A DNA stretch of 64,000 bases from Leptothrix sp. (in: b-proteobacteria). Its GTDB lineage: Bacteria > Pseudomonadota > Gammaproteobacteria > Burkholderiales > Burkholderiaceae_C. Location: contig PNKV01000002.1 in NCBI GenBank assembly GCA_013822685.1, positions 248,001-312,000 of the forward strand. The letters are read 5' to 3'. How positions within the stretch are numbered: the stretch's first letter is position 1; each line of letters begins with the position of its first letter. Under the pieces are notes generated by a model. That model saw only the letters and a program-made list of their open reading frames with translations. It made no database searches and had not been told where the DNA came from. Both the position numbers and the translations under genes were made by a program. Below, in pieces: positions 10,867 through 19,422 of the stretch.

Positions 10867-11329
10867 CCGCCTTCGCTGGCCCGCCGCCGGCCTGATCCTG
10901 GCGCTGGCATTGTGCAACGCGCAAGCCGCCGGCAACGTCAACGCCGCGTTTGAGCAGCGCGTCACGCGCCTGACGGAAGAGCTGCGCTGCCTGGTTTGCC
11001 AGAACCAGACCTTGGCCGATTCACACGCCGACCTGGCCGTGGACCTGAAGAACCAGGTTCGGGAAAAAGTGGCGCAAGGCCAGTCGGACCAGGAGGTGCT
11101 GGATTACATGGTGGAACGCTATGGCGACTTCGTGTTGTACCGCCCGCCGGTCAAGGGCATCACCTGGGCGCTTTGGTTCGGGCCGTTCCTGCTGCTGTTG
11201 TCCGGACTTGCATTTTTGTTGCTCAAGTTACGTGAAAAACCAACGCCGGCAGAGCCTTTGAGCCACACCGAACTGACCCGCGCCGCGGCCTTGCTGGCCG
11301 GTGATCCTGCTGAGAAAGAAAATCCATGA
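10859..11329 (+). CDS. ccmH: cytochrome c maturation protein CcmH
   Basis: Thiol oxidoreductase subunit of the heme lyase complex, 156 aa. It has a signal sequence, a compact helical domain with the redox motif LRCLVCQNQ (Cys44 and Cys47), and a C-terminal membrane anchor at about residues 104-124. It exchanges electrons with CcmG and reduced apocytochrome. This is the short CcmH form; the TPR part is the separate downstream ccmI gene, whereas E. coli fuses the two. It overlaps ccmG by 8 bases and ccmI by 4. Confidence 0.95.
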   Translation: MLSRLRWPAAGLILALALCNAQAAGNVNAAFEQRVTRLTEELRCLVCQNQTLADSHADLAVDLKNQVREKVAQGQSDQEVLDYMVERYGDFVLYRPPVKGITWALWFGPFLLLLSGLAFLLLKLREKPTPAEPLSHTELTRAAALLAGDPAEKENP

Positions 11330-12234
11330 TGGCCTTCTATGCTTCAGCGGTGGCCATGCTCGCCGTGGCCTTGCTGTTCGTGCTGCCGCCTCTGCTTCGC
11401 ACCGGCGCGTCATCAATCAGGGAGGTGTCCAGCGGCGCATTGAACCTGCAGGTTCTGCGTGACCAGCTGCGAGAACTGGATGCCGACCTGCAAGCCGGCA
11501 CCATTGACGCGCAGGCTCATCAGGTTGCCCGGCGTGAGCTGGAACTCCGTGTTGCTCAGGATGTTCACGCCGCGCCTGCGAAGTTGCAGGCCAGCGTTCG
11601 GCAGCACTGGTCCGCATTGGGCGTGCTTGTGCTGGTGTCATTGGTGGCCGTGTCGGCGTATCGGGCGGTGGGCACGCCGCAAGGTTTGGACGTGGCCAAC
11701 GCGGCGCCTTCTGCGACGAGCAAGCCGCCCATGGGCGAGGCGGCCGCTGGCGGCCCGGTCACGGCAGAACAGATCGAAGCCATGGTGGCCCGCCTCGCCG
11801 AGAAGCTCAAGGCCAAGCCGGACGATGCCCAGGGCTGGCGCATGCTGGCCAGGTCTTACGAAACATTGCGGCGCTTTGACCAGGCCGTGGATGCGTATCA
11901 ACACCTGCTGGAACTGACACCCAATGACTCGGCGGCGATGGTGGATTACGCCGTGACCCTGGCCATGAGCTCCGGGCAAAGCCTGTCTGGCGAGCCAGAA
12001 CGGATCATCAACCGCGCCTTGGAGATCGACCCGGGCAATCTGCAGGCCTTGGCGCTGGCGGGCAGTGCCGCCTTTGAGCGCCATGATTACGCCAAGGCGG
12101 TCACGCCCTGGCGCAAGATCCTGGCGCTGGCGCCCCCGGATTCAGACATGGCACGCTCCATCGCCACCAGCATCGACAAGGCCGAAGCCCTGTCGGCTGG
12201 CCAGCAGGCCACTCCAAAAGCGGCGGCCCCTTGA
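11326..12234 (+). CDS. ccmI: cytochrome c maturation protein CcmI (TPR)
   Basis: Apocytochrome-binding chaperone of the heme lyase complex, 302 aa. It starts with a membrane helix (residues 1-24), a loop, then a second helix near residues 90-108. The periplasmic part contains TPR-type helical repeats at about residues 160-280, including DDAQGWRMLARSYETLRRFD and the following RFDQAVDAYQHLLELTPND. It is the last gene of the ccm operon and converges on the minus-strand cluster with only 16 bases between. No intrinsic terminator is visible there. Confidence 0.93.
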   Translation: MMAFYASAVAMLAVALLFVLPPLLRTGASSIREVSSGALNLQVLRDQLRELDADLQAGTIDAQAHQVARRELELRVAQDVHAAPAKLQASVRQHWSALGVLVLVSLVAVSAYRAVGTPQGLDVANAAPSATSKPPMGEAAAGGPVTAEQIEAMVARLAEKLKAKPDDAQGWRMLARSYETLRRFDQAVDAYQHLLELTPNDSAAMVDYAVTLAMSSGQSLSGEPERIINRALEIDPGNLQALALAGSAAFERHDYAKAVTPWRKILALAPPDSDMARSIATSIDKAEALSAGQQATPKAAAP

Positions 12235-12250
12235 GGCCACCGCCACTGGA

Positions 12251-13294
12251 TCAGCCTTCTTCCGACTTGGTGGTGCATTCCGCGTCAGCGGCGTTCATCG
12301 AGCAGCGCACCTTCTTGATGACCTTCAAGCCTTGCGCGTCGTAGATGCCCTTGGAGGCGATGTCCAGGCGTGATTCGCGCAGCATCAGGTTGTACTTCTG
12401 GGCATTCTCGGGGGGCAGGTCGATCCAGGCGGCAGCGGGGATGCCGGCGTCCGCGTTCTTGATCATGCTCATGGCACGGTCGAACTCGCCCAGCCAGTGG
12501 TTGCGCGACTTCTCGCCAAAGCCAGCCGGGAACTTGCTTTGGTTGAGCACCATCTGGTAGGTCAGGATCATGATCGGGAAGCGGGCAATGCCACCCTTGG
12601 CGCCGATGCCTTTTTGCAGCTCAAGCGGCTTGTAAGCCAGGCTGGGTGCGGCAATCATGTCAACGCTGCCATTGTTGAACTTGGCGGCAAAGTTGCTGAT
12701 GTCGGCAGAGACGGGCTGGCCACCCACGCGTTGAATCATCAGGGCCTGGGCCTTGTCGTGGTCAAACGCGGCGATCTTCTTGCCTGCCAGTGCTTCGACC
12801 GTGGTGATTTTGCGGTCGTTGATGACGGGGTAGGCCGCGCCGAAGGGGAAGATGCCCCCGATTTCGTAGTTGCCCTGAACCATCAGCTTGGCCGCCTGGG
12901 GCGAAGCGTAAGTCTGGATGACCTTGCGGACGACGTCATAGCTGGCGGCCATGTCGATCTTGCCGTCCTTGATCATGGTGGTCGATCCGAGCGTGTCGAT
13001 CGCACCTGAGACCGTGTTGAACTGACGCGTGCGGAAAGCACTGGCCAGCAGAGCATCGCATTGGCCAGCCCGGAAATCTTCCGTGGCCACGCCTTCATTG
13101 GTGTAGGCCTTGAGCTCCAGCGTCACGCCTTGCTTTTGCATGGCCAGGCCATAGTCTTTGGCCATGTTGAAGGCATCGCCGCTGGCGCCCAGGATGTCGA
13201 ACACGCAGACCTTCTGTGCGGCCTGGGTGCTCGCGGCACCCGCTGTCATGACCAGTGCCAAGGCTGCTTTGTTCAAAACTCCATTGATTCTCAT
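12251..13294 (-). CDS. AdeT-like putative solute-binding protein
   Basis: Predicted secreted protein of 347 aa. The ATG at 13294 follows an AGGAG ribosome site; an in-frame upstream extension has no such site. The signal peptide ends near STQAAQ and the mature part begins QKVCVFDILGASGDAFNMAK. The whole resembles periplasmic binding proteins of the TRAP/AdeT group, with phrases such as DFRAGQCDALLASAFRTRQF and ALAGKKIAAFDHDKAQALM. Relatives are sometimes labelled RND-associated, but this looks like a ligand-binding protein rather than a pump. It is the last of ten co-directional genes, 111 bases after the lectin-like gene, and may have its own promoter. The ligand is unknown. Confidence 0.7.
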   Translation of the reverse strand: MRINGVLNKAALALVMTAGAASTQAAQKVCVFDILGASGDAFNMAKDYGLAMQKQGVTLELKAYTNEGVATEDFRAGQCDALLASAFRTRQFNTVSGAIDTLGSTTMIKDGKIDMAASYDVVRKVIQTYASPQAAKLMVQGNYEIGGIFPFGAAYPVINDRKITTVEALAGKKIAAFDHDKAQALMIQRVGGQPVSADISNFAAKFNNGSVDMIAAPSLAYKPLELQKGIGAKGGIARFPIMILTYQMVLNQSKFPAGFGEKSRNHWLGEFDRAMSMIKNADAGIPAAAWIDLPPENAQKYNLMLRESRLDIASKGIYDAQGLKVIKKVRCSMNAADAECTTKSEEG

Positions 13295-13405
13295 GCGTTC
13301 TCCTGTTGAAGTGAGCGGCGATCTTAAGGACCTGCCAGAAGTCCTTGTAACCACATGCAGCCAGCTGTGGGCTTGCCGCATCTTCAACAGCAGAAGCTTG
13401 AAAAA

Positions 13406-14107
13406 TCAGTTGCTGGCGAAGCAGTAGAACAAGCCTGCGCCACCGGTGCTCACCAGGTTCTCCTGGCCGCAACCCTTGCTGGTGTGGGTCGAGTTCCAGG
13501 AGGTGTTGCCACCGCCCGTGCGGTCGAAGTGGCCGACTTGCGCCGAGCCATCGGCCGCGCTGCTGGTGAAGTTCTTGCAGGTGTGGTCGGCGGCGTCGGT
13601 GAAGGCGCGGCCATCGGGCAATGAGCCCGTCAGGATGTCGTGCTCGTTGGGCTTGTCGCCTGCGCGCTTGACAGGCTCGTTCTTCTCGGTGAACGCGGTG
13701 GCCCAGTTCAGGTTGTTGCCCAGGCGCGCAGCGTCGAGGGTGTCGCCATGCAGGTGGGCCAGGTCCCTGGCCACGACGGCGCCCCGGGTGTTGTGCCATG
13801 GGCCCGTGCCAATGCGGTCACGGGCATTGACGGCGGGCTGGTCCTTCGTGGCTTGGGTGCTCAGGTAGGCGCGCCAGGTCTTGCTGCCAGCGCCGGCCGC
13901 TGTGGCGAGCTTCTGGCAGTGCGCGTCGGCACCAGCAAGTCCGCCCAGGTCGGCCCCTTTGCCAAGGCCTTCACTGGTGATGAAGAAGCTCAATGGTGGC
14001 TTGGGAGCCGTTGTGGCCGGTGCTGTGGCGGTTTGTGCCGAGGCGTGCTGTGCGCATGACAAGGCAACGATGGCAGCGCATAACCAGATTTTTTTGGAAG
14101 AGTGCAT
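13406..14107 (-). CDS. secreted DUF1554 / lectin-like domain protein
   Basis: Secreted protein of 233 aa with an N-terminal signal peptide ending near CAQHASAQ. The mature domain has the hallmarks of the DUF1554 family (a C-type-lectin-like fold): ITSEGLGKGADLGGLAGAD, then CQKLA, TWRAYLS, an NxxDRIGTGPW segment, and a C-terminal GLFYCFASN. Such domains occur in extracytoplasmic proteins of unknown role. It belongs to the co-directional set that starts at 21747 and lies 39 bases after a cytochrome gene. No catalytic residues can be named. Confidence 0.68.
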   Translation of the reverse strand: MHSSKKIWLCAAIVALSCAQHASAQTATAPATTAPKPPLSFFITSEGLGKGADLGGLAGADAHCQKLATAAGAGSKTWRAYLSTQATKDQPAVNARDRIGTGPWHNTRGAVVARDLAHLHGDTLDAARLGNNLNWATAFTEKNEPVKRAGDKPNEHDILTGSLPDGRAFTDAADHTCKNFTSSAADGSAQVGHFDRTGGGNTSWNSTHTSKGCGQENLVSTGGAGLFYCFASN

Positions 14108-14146
14108 TGGGTTCTCGAACAGGTTTTGATCAGAAGGGAAGGGTGT

Positions 14147-14650
14147 TCAGTTCTTGGCGCGGTAGTCGTCGTGACAGGCCTTGCACGTGCGTGTGAGCTT
14201 GGCGTACTGGGCTTTCACCGCGGGCAGGTCGGCGCCGCCATCGGCCACCTTGGCCAGTTCCGCCGCTTCGGCGCCCAGCGTGATGGCCAGTTGGCGAAAG
14301 CGGTAGCTGTCGGCGAAGGCGTCAGGCAACAAGGCCGTGTCGTGCCAACCATGGCCCTTGTCGCTGCCCACGGGGAACAGCGGCGCCACGGTGGAATTGG
14401 CCACGGCGGCAATCGTGTTGGCCGCCTTGACCACATCGTCCTTGTTGTACTGACCGTCAATGTTGGCCTTGATGCGCCCCGAGCTCCAGGCCACGATCTG
14501 AAAGGCCGACTGGCGGGCCTTGATCACGGGGTTGGGCTTGGCGGGGTCCGGGGCCTGCTGGGCCACAGCACTGCCCATGGCCAGGGCGATCGCCCCGGTG
14601 GACAGCAGCATGGCGACCAGTTTCGCGGATCGCTTGTTCATGGTGGGCAT
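14147..14650 (-). CDS. periplasmic c-type cytochrome, cytochrome c'/c-556 family
   Basis: Secreted mono-heme cytochrome of 167 aa. The signal peptide ends near GSAVAQQ, and the four-helix-bundle domain carries its heme motif CKACH at residues 156-160, at the far C-terminus as in cytochrome c'/c-556. The central sequence ARQSAFQIVAWSSGRIKANI is nearly repeated in the next gene upstream, so the two are tandem paralogs. Its start lies 6 bases after that gene's stop. An alternative ATG lies three codons in. It probably transfers electrons in the periplasm; the partner is unknown. Confidence 0.85.
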   Translation of the reverse strand: MPTMNKRSAKLVAMLLSTGAIALAMGSAVAQQAPDPAKPNPVIKARQSAFQIVAWSSGRIKANIDGQYNKDDVVKAANTIAAVANSTVAPLFPVGSDKGHGWHDTALLPDAFADSYRFRQLAITLGAEAAELAKVADGGADLPAVKAQYAKLTRTCKACHDDYRAKN

Positions 14651-14656
14651 GCTCGC

Positions 14657-15136
14657 TCAGTCCTTGGCCTTGAAGTCGTCGTGGCAGGCTTTGCAGGTGC
14701 GGCTGAGCTTGCCAAACTGTTCTTTCACGGCGGCCACATCGCCATTGGCGGCCACTTTGGTCAGCTCCACCGCTTCCTTGTTGAAGTTGCCGCCCAGCTC
14801 GGCAAAGCGCGCGCTGTTCTTGAACAGCTCCGGCTTGGAGGTGGTCTCGTGCCAGCCCTTGCCTTGCTCAGTGCCAGGCGCGAACAAGGAGCCCAGGCCC
14901 GATCCAGAAATTGCGGCGATGGTGTTGGCCGCCTTGATCACTTCTTCCTTGTTGTACTGGCCGTCGATGTTGGCCTTGATCCGCCCCGAGTTCCAGGCCA
15001 CGACCTGGAAGGCGGATTGACGCCACTTGATCAGTGTTTCAGGCTTGGGGGCCTGCTGGGCCAAGGCCAGGGCGTATGCTGCCAGCAGTGACGTTGCCAC
15101 GGCCGCCGCCGCGATTTGTTTGATGCGCTTGTTCAT
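14657..15136 (-). CDS. periplasmic c-type cytochrome, cytochrome c'/c-556 family (paralog)
   Basis: Secreted mono-heme cytochrome of 159 aa. It has a signal peptide (residues 1-26), a helical bundle, and CKACH at residues 148-152. It is clearly related to its downstream neighbour, sharing WRQSAFQVVAWNSGRIKANI and the C-terminal LSRTCKACHDDFKAKD. The pair probably arose by local duplication within the operon. It lies 26 bases after the SMP-30-like gene. Heme attachment would depend on the ccm operon a few kilobases away. Confidence 0.85.
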   Translation of the reverse strand: MNKRIKQIAAAAVATSLLAAYALALAQQAPKPETLIKWRQSAFQVVAWNSGRIKANIDGQYNKEEVIKAANTIAAISGSGLGSLFAPGTEQGKGWHETTSKPELFKNSARFAELGGNFNKEAVELTKVAANGDVAAVKEQFGKLSRTCKACHDDFKAKD

Positions 15137-15162
15137 CAGTTTCCTTTTTTGCTTCTGAGTGG

Positions 15163-16125
15163 TTATTTCGCCCGACCCGCCACGCCAGGGGTGAGCACAG
15201 CGATCTTGTAGGCCGAGCCCCGCCCGACGACGTACAAGGTCTTCTTGTCCGGGCCCGCGAAAGCCAGGTTCTGCGGCGCCTTGGGCAAGGCGATGGTGCC
15301 CAGCGCTTCTCCCTGGTTGGAGAAGACTTGGATGCCGGCAGTGGAGGCCACGTACAGCCTGCCTTCGGCATCCACGGCCAGGCCGTCGGCGCCACTGCTG
15401 GTGCCGGTGTCGGTCTTGCGCCAGCCTTCCAGCTTGGCGAAATTCCGGCGCGGTCCGACAGAGCCATCGGCCGCGATGTCGAAGGCCAGCACGTGCTCGC
15501 CCGCGGTGTTGGCCACGTACAGCACCTTGTTGTCCGGGCTCAGCTGGATGCCATTGGGGCGCTCGATGTCATTGGCCAGGCGCTTGACGTCTCCGGTGGG
15601 TGTGATCTGGTAGACGGCGGGCTTGTTCACCGTGGCGGGGTCTGGCTTGGGCTGGGCGTTGGGCGCCGCGCCCGAGTCGCTGAAGTACACGGTGCCCTGC
15701 GGCGTCACCACCAGGTCATTGGGGCGGCCAAAGCCCTTGCCTTCGAACTGCTCGACCAGCACCTTGGCCTTGGCGGGCGGGTAGACGATGCCCACGCGTG
15801 GCTTGAGCACCTGCACGGCGTACAAGTCGCCATTGGCCGTGAAGCCCAAGCCATTCGAGCCGTTGCTGTTGTCCAGGAAGGTCGATGTGCTGCCATCAGC
15901 CGCAATGCGGGTGATCCGGTTGGCAGTGGTCTCGGTGAAGGCGAAGGTGCCATCGGGCAAGGCCACCGGGCCTTCGGTGCCGTTGAAGCCTTCCTTGATC
16001 AGCTCGACCTTGGTGCCGGCATGCACGACGCCGGCAATGGCCGGGGTGACCTCCTGGGCTTGCGCGGAGGCTGTCAGAGCCCAAGCGCCGAGGACGGCCA
16101 AGAGGATGCGTGTGGGGTTCAGCAT
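15163..16125 (-). CDS. SMP-30/gluconolactonase-like beta-propeller protein, secreted
   Basis: Predicted periplasmic six-bladed beta-propeller of 320 aa. It has a signal peptide (MLNPTRILLAVLGAWALTAS) and repeated blade sequences such as EGPVALPDGTFAFTETTANR, GRPNDLVVTPQGTVYFSDSG, PNGIQLSPDNKVLYVANT and GADGLAVDAEGRLYVAS. These are typical of the SMP-30/gluconolactonase/LRE family, whose members hydrolyse lactones or organophosphates with a bound metal. The ATG at 16125 follows a GAAAGG site; a GTG at 16143 overlapping the previous stop is possible. The substrate here is unknown. It lies between redox genes of the same operon. Confidence 0.78.
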   Translation of the reverse strand: MLNPTRILLAVLGAWALTASAQAQEVTPAIAGVVHAGTKVELIKEGFNGTEGPVALPDGTFAFTETTANRITRIAADGSTSTFLDNSNGSNGLGFTANGDLYAVQVLKPRVGIVYPPAKAKVLVEQFEGKGFGRPNDLVVTPQGTVYFSDSGAAPNAQPKPDPATVNKPAVYQITPTGDVKRLANDIERPNGIQLSPDNKVLYVANTAGEHVLAFDIAADGSVGPRRNFAKLEGWRKTDTGTSSGADGLAVDAEGRLYVASTAGIQVFSNQGEALGTIALPKAPQNLAFAGPDKKTLYVVGRGSAYKIAVLTPGVAGRAK

Positions 16126-16139
16126 GGTGGGGCCTTTCG

Positions 16140-16736
16140 TCACAGCTTCTTGGCGGAAGGCTTGGCGCCGGCCAGCTTCTGCACAGTTTCAAGGGCCTGG
16201 TTCACATTGACTTCGGGGGCCAGGCCACCCAAGGTGGCGGCGATGCGGCCATCGGGCGTCACGATGTAGGTCGTGCGTTCGGCAAAGCCATGGTCGATGT
16301 CCTTGCCTCGGGTGTCCCTCTTGCCGGGGGCCGCATCCCGCACATTGAGGTCAAAGGATTTGGCGATCTTGCCGTCGGCGTCCGAGGCCACGGCCACTTT
16401 GCCGGCGCAATAGTCGGGATCTGCCGAGAACTCATTCAGCCGCGCGATGTTGTCGAGCGAGACACCGATGACGCTCGCGCCAGCGGCGGTGAACTTGTCA
16501 TGGTTGACGGCAAAGGTGTGGGCCTGGATGTTGCAGCCGCCGGTGTAGGCGGAGGGGTAAAAGTAGACCACCACCGGGCCTTTCTTCAAGCTGTCCTTCA
16601 GCGAGTAGTTGAAGGCTTTGCCCGCCAGCGAGGCCGGGGCCTTGAAGTCGGGGGCGGTATCGCCTTCCTTGAGCGCGGCCATGGCAGGCAAGGCAACGGC
16701 GCCGGTCAGAAGGGTGGCCAGGATGATTTTTTTCAT
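16140..16736 (-). CDS. periplasmic peroxiredoxin (AhpC/TSA family)
   Basis: Thiol peroxidase of 198 aa with a signal peptide (residues 1-20), hence periplasmic. Redoxin domain: GDTAPDFKAPASLAGKAF, then the peroxidatic-cysteine motif P-x3-T-x2-C at residues 61-68 (PSAYTGGC). A second cysteine in DPDYCAGKV could act as resolving residue. C-terminal phrases TTYIVTPDGRIAATLGG fit the BCP/AhpC group. It sits between the di-heme cytochrome (42 bases upstream) and the SMP-30-like gene. In this context it may remove peroxide formed by the redox proteins, or handle thiol/sulfur intermediates (inference). Confidence 0.85.
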   Translation of the reverse strand: MKKIILATLLTGAVALPAMAALKEGDTAPDFKAPASLAGKAFNYSLKDSLKKGPVVVYFYPSAYTGGCNIQAHTFAVNHDKFTAAGASVIGVSLDNIARLNEFSADPDYCAGKVAVASDADGKIAKSFDLNVRDAAPGKRDTRGKDIDHGFAERTTYIVTPDGRIAATLGGLAPEVNVNQALETVQKLAGAKPSAKKL

Positions 16737-16778
16737 GGGTGCATTCCTATTGCGGTTGGAAGGTTCGGCAAGCAGTCA

Positions 16779-17450
16779 TCACATGCCGGCGATGTAGTTC
16801 GACAGGGCTTCGATCTCCTCGTCCTTCAGCGACTTGGCCACGATGTTCATGACGCCGCCCAAGCCACTCTTGCGTGCGCCGGCCCGCATGCTCAGCAGCT
16901 GGGCTTTCACATAAGCTGCTTGTTGCCCGCCGATCACGGGGTAGCTGTCGGCACCATTGAAGGTGCTTTTGCCGTGCTCGCCGTGGCAACTGGCGCAGGC
17001 CAGCACGTCTCGTTTCAGGTCGCCGCGGGCATACAGGCTGCTCACAGGTGACTCGGCAGCAGGCTGGCCGCCGCCGGTCATCGATTGCTGGCTGGCAAAG
17101 TAAGCCGCGATGTCGGCCAGATCACCTTCGCTGAAGGCCGGTGACGACGCCTGGATCACCGGGTGCTTGCGCTGCCCGGATTGGAAGTTGCGCACCTGGT
17201 TCAGGATGTAATCGGCGTACTGGCCTGCCAGCTTGGGGTACTCGGGGGCCGCGCCATGGCCGGCCACCCCATGGCAACTCTGGCAACGTCCAGCTTCGGA
17301 CTTCACCTTGCCCGCCACGGGGTTGCCGTCGCCCATGCGGTCGGCGATCGCCTCGGCGCTGTCGTGCGGTGCTTCAGCCGCCATGGCCACCACCACGAAC
17401 GCCAACGCGCTGGTGGCCACGATGAAGGGCCTGGTCCAGGAGTTCAGCAT
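16779..17450 (-). CDS. di-heme cytochrome c, c4-like
   Basis: Secreted cytochrome of 223 aa with two class I heme domains. The heme motifs are CQSCH at residues 56-60 and CASCH at residues 152-156, each followed by a GxxGHG/GEHGKS-type segment. Possible axial-Met regions lie downstream in each half. The arrangement matches cytochrome c4, a periplasmic or membrane-attached electron carrier that often serves terminal oxidases. It starts 3 bases after the preceding cytochrome gene. Together with its neighbours it gives the operon six predicted c-type hemes. Confidence 0.88.
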   Translation of the reverse strand: MLNSWTRPFIVATSALAFVVVAMAAEAPHDSAEAIADRMGDGNPVAGKVKSEAGRCQSCHGVAGHGAAPEYPKLAGQYADYILNQVRNFQSGQRKHPVIQASSPAFSEGDLADIAAYFASQQSMTGGGQPAAESPVSSLYARGDLKRDVLACASCHGEHGKSTFNGADSYPVIGGQQAAYVKAQLLSMRAGARKSGLGGVMNIVAKSLKDEEIEALSNYIAGM

Positions 17451-17453
17451 TCG

Positions 17454-17837
17454 TCAAGACTTCTTGTAGAAGGTGTGGCAAGTCCTGCAATTGCGGGAAA
17501 TGGTGGTGGCGGCATTGGTGGCCGAGTCAAAGTCCTGCGCAGTGACGGACTTGACGATCTCCAGGCTCAGCTCCTTGCTCTTCTTGGCCAGGTCCACGGC
17601 GTCGGGCGCATCGCCTTTCTCCACAAAATAGGTCTCCACCTTGGAGAACATCTGTTCCAGCTCCTTGGCGTCGCTGGTGCTGGCTTTCTGATCCTTGATG
17701 GCGATGTTGGAAGACAGGCTCTTGTTGGTGTCCTCAATGGCTTGCATCAAGTCCATGTCCAACTCGGCCTGGGCCGATTTGACGCTGGTGGTCAGCACCA
17801 GGAGAAACCCCAGAAAAATCAGTGAAACCTTGCGCAT
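17454..17837 (-). CDS. small c-type cytochrome, cytochrome c'-like
   Basis: Secreted mono-heme cytochrome of 127 aa. The ATG at 17837 starts a clear signal peptide (MRKVSLIFLGFLLVLTTSVK); an in-frame extension upstream would place charged and proline-rich sequence before it and is rejected. The heme motif CRTCH is at residues 117-121, near the C-terminus, after a helical and acidic domain. This fits the cytochrome c'/c-556 fold, although it is diverged from the tandem pair at 14147-15136. It lies 96 bases after the DUF1501 gene and 3 bases before the c4-like gene. Confidence 0.8.
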   Translation of the reverse strand: MRKVSLIFLGFLLVLTTSVKSAQAELDMDLMQAIEDTNKSLSSNIAIKDQKASTSDAKELEQMFSKVETYFVEKGDAPDAVDLAKKSKELSLEIVKSVTAQDFDSATNAATTISRNCRTCHTFYKKS

Positions 17838-17933
17838 GCTGCTTGACGAATTCGGTGACGATGGATGAGGGATTGGCGGAAAGGCCCGGAAGGCTGGGTG
17901 CTTCCGGGCCAAAGTGGGCGCTGTGCTGACAGG

Positions 17934-19385
17934 TCAGGCGAGGATGTCCTTGATGACCTTGCCGTACACCACCGTCGGGCGCTCGGAGCGGCCGTTGTTG
18001 ATGAAGGTGGTCTTCAGGTGATCCAGGCCCAGCAGGTGCAGCACGGTGGCGTGCAGGTCGTAGGTGTCCACCGACTTTTCCTTGTCGGCCACTTGCAGGC
18101 CGATGTCGTCGGTCTCACCGTAGGTCAAGCCTGCCTTGAGGCCACCGCCCGCCAGCCATTGGGTGTAGCCCCAAGGGTTGTGGTCGCGGCCGGTGCCGCT
18201 TTCGCCCCACGAGGTGCGTGAGAACTCCGAGGTCCACACGACCAGGGTGGTGTCCAGCAGGCCGCGCTCTTTGAGATCGTGCAGCAGGCCGGCAATGGGC
18301 TTGTCCACCATCTTGGCCATCAGGCCATGGTTCTCGTCCAGTTCACTGTGCGCATCCCAGCTTTGGCGGTCAGACTCGACGCCTTCTGGGAAGCCAGAGA
18401 CCACCTGGATGAAACGAACGCCCCGCTCGACCAGGCGGCGCGAACGCAGCAGCACCTCACCATAGCTCTGGCTGATCTTGTCGTTCAAGCCATACAGCTC
18501 TTTGGTGGCAGCGCTTTCCTTGCTGATGTCCACAGCCACTGGTGCAGCAGCCTGCATGCGGTCGGCCAGTTCATACGATTGCAGGCGGGCGCGCAGTTCG
18601 GTGTCGTGCGGGTAGTGCTCTGCGCCAATCAGGTTCAGGCGCTTGAGCAAGTCCAGCGAGGTGCGTTGTTGCAAGGCGCTGCGCACTTCAGGGCGGTTGA
18701 GGTACAGGATCGGAGAATCGCCAGGGCGGAAGGCCGTGCCCTGGTACACCGCGGGCAGAAAGCCCGAGGCCCAGTTCACCGAACCGGCCTGGGGTTCGCG
18801 GTCGCCGTTGTACAGCACCACGTATGAGGGCAAGTCAGGGTTGGCCGAGCCCAGCGCGTAGTTGATCCAGGCGCCCAGGGAAGGGCGGCCAGGGTTCAGG
18901 TCACCGGTGTTGAGCTTCAGGATCGAGATGTCGTGGGTGGCGCCCACGGTCGTGCTCGATTTGATGAAGGTCAGCTTGTCGGCGTGCTGTGCCAGGTTGG
19001 GCAGCAGGTTCGAGAACCAGGCGCCGCTTTCTCCATATTGCTTCCAGGTGCGCTGGTTGGACACGTACAGCTTGCCCACGCCCCCTTGCGTGCTGGTCTT
19101 GATGCCCTTGGTGAAGGACTCTGGCACGGGCTGGCCGGCCAGCTTTTGCAACGTGGGCTTGTAGTCGTACAAGTCCAGCGTGGAAGGGGCGCCGTTCTGA
19201 TGCAGCCAGATCACGGACTTGATCTTGGCGGGAAAGTGCGTGCCCTTGGGGGCCAGTGGGTCGATGAGTTCTGCGGCAGAGGCCGCGTTGATGTGGCCGA
19301 TGCCAGGCAGGAAGCCACCCAGGGCGGCCCCACCCAGGCCAAGGCCTGCGGTGCGAAGGAAGGCGCGGCGTTGATCGTTGCTCAT
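17934..19385 (-). CDS. Tat-exported DUF1501 protein
   Basis: Protein of 483 aa in the DUF1501 family, which belongs to the alkaline phosphatase/sulfatase superfamily. A twin-arginine signal is evident (QRRAFLRTAGLGLGGAALGG), so it is exported folded and probably carries a cofactor or metal. Family segments include IWLHQNGAPSTLDLYDYKP, WTSEFSRTSWGESGTGRDH and the following HNPWGYTQWLAGGG. No DUF1501 enzyme activity is well established. It follows the DUF1549/DUF1553 gene by 37 bases. That pairing is abundant in planctomycetes, where both families are greatly expanded, and is less usual in betaproteobacteria. Confidence 0.85.
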   Translation of the reverse strand: MSNDQRRAFLRTAGLGLGGAALGGFLPGIGHINAASAAELIDPLAPKGTHFPAKIKSVIWLHQNGAPSTLDLYDYKPTLQKLAGQPVPESFTKGIKTSTQGGVGKLYVSNQRTWKQYGESGAWFSNLLPNLAQHADKLTFIKSSTTVGATHDISILKLNTGDLNPGRPSLGAWINYALGSANPDLPSYVVLYNGDREPQAGSVNWASGFLPAVYQGTAFRPGDSPILYLNRPEVRSALQQRTSLDLLKRLNLIGAEHYPHDTELRARLQSYELADRMQAAAPVAVDISKESAATKELYGLNDKISQSYGEVLLRSRRLVERGVRFIQVVSGFPEGVESDRQSWDAHSELDENHGLMAKMVDKPIAGLLHDLKERGLLDTTLVVWTSEFSRTSWGESGTGRDHNPWGYTQWLAGGGLKAGLTYGETDDIGLQVADKEKSVDTYDLHATVLHLLGLDHLKTTFINNGRSERPTVVYGKVIKDILA

Positions 19386-19422
19386 GTTGAATCCTTGTTG
19401 CTTTGTGTGTGAATGGTTGTTG

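Noticed and set aside
12235..12250. Terminator between ccmI and the AdeT-like gene
   Set aside because: Only 16 bases separate the convergent genes and no stem with a T-run is present.
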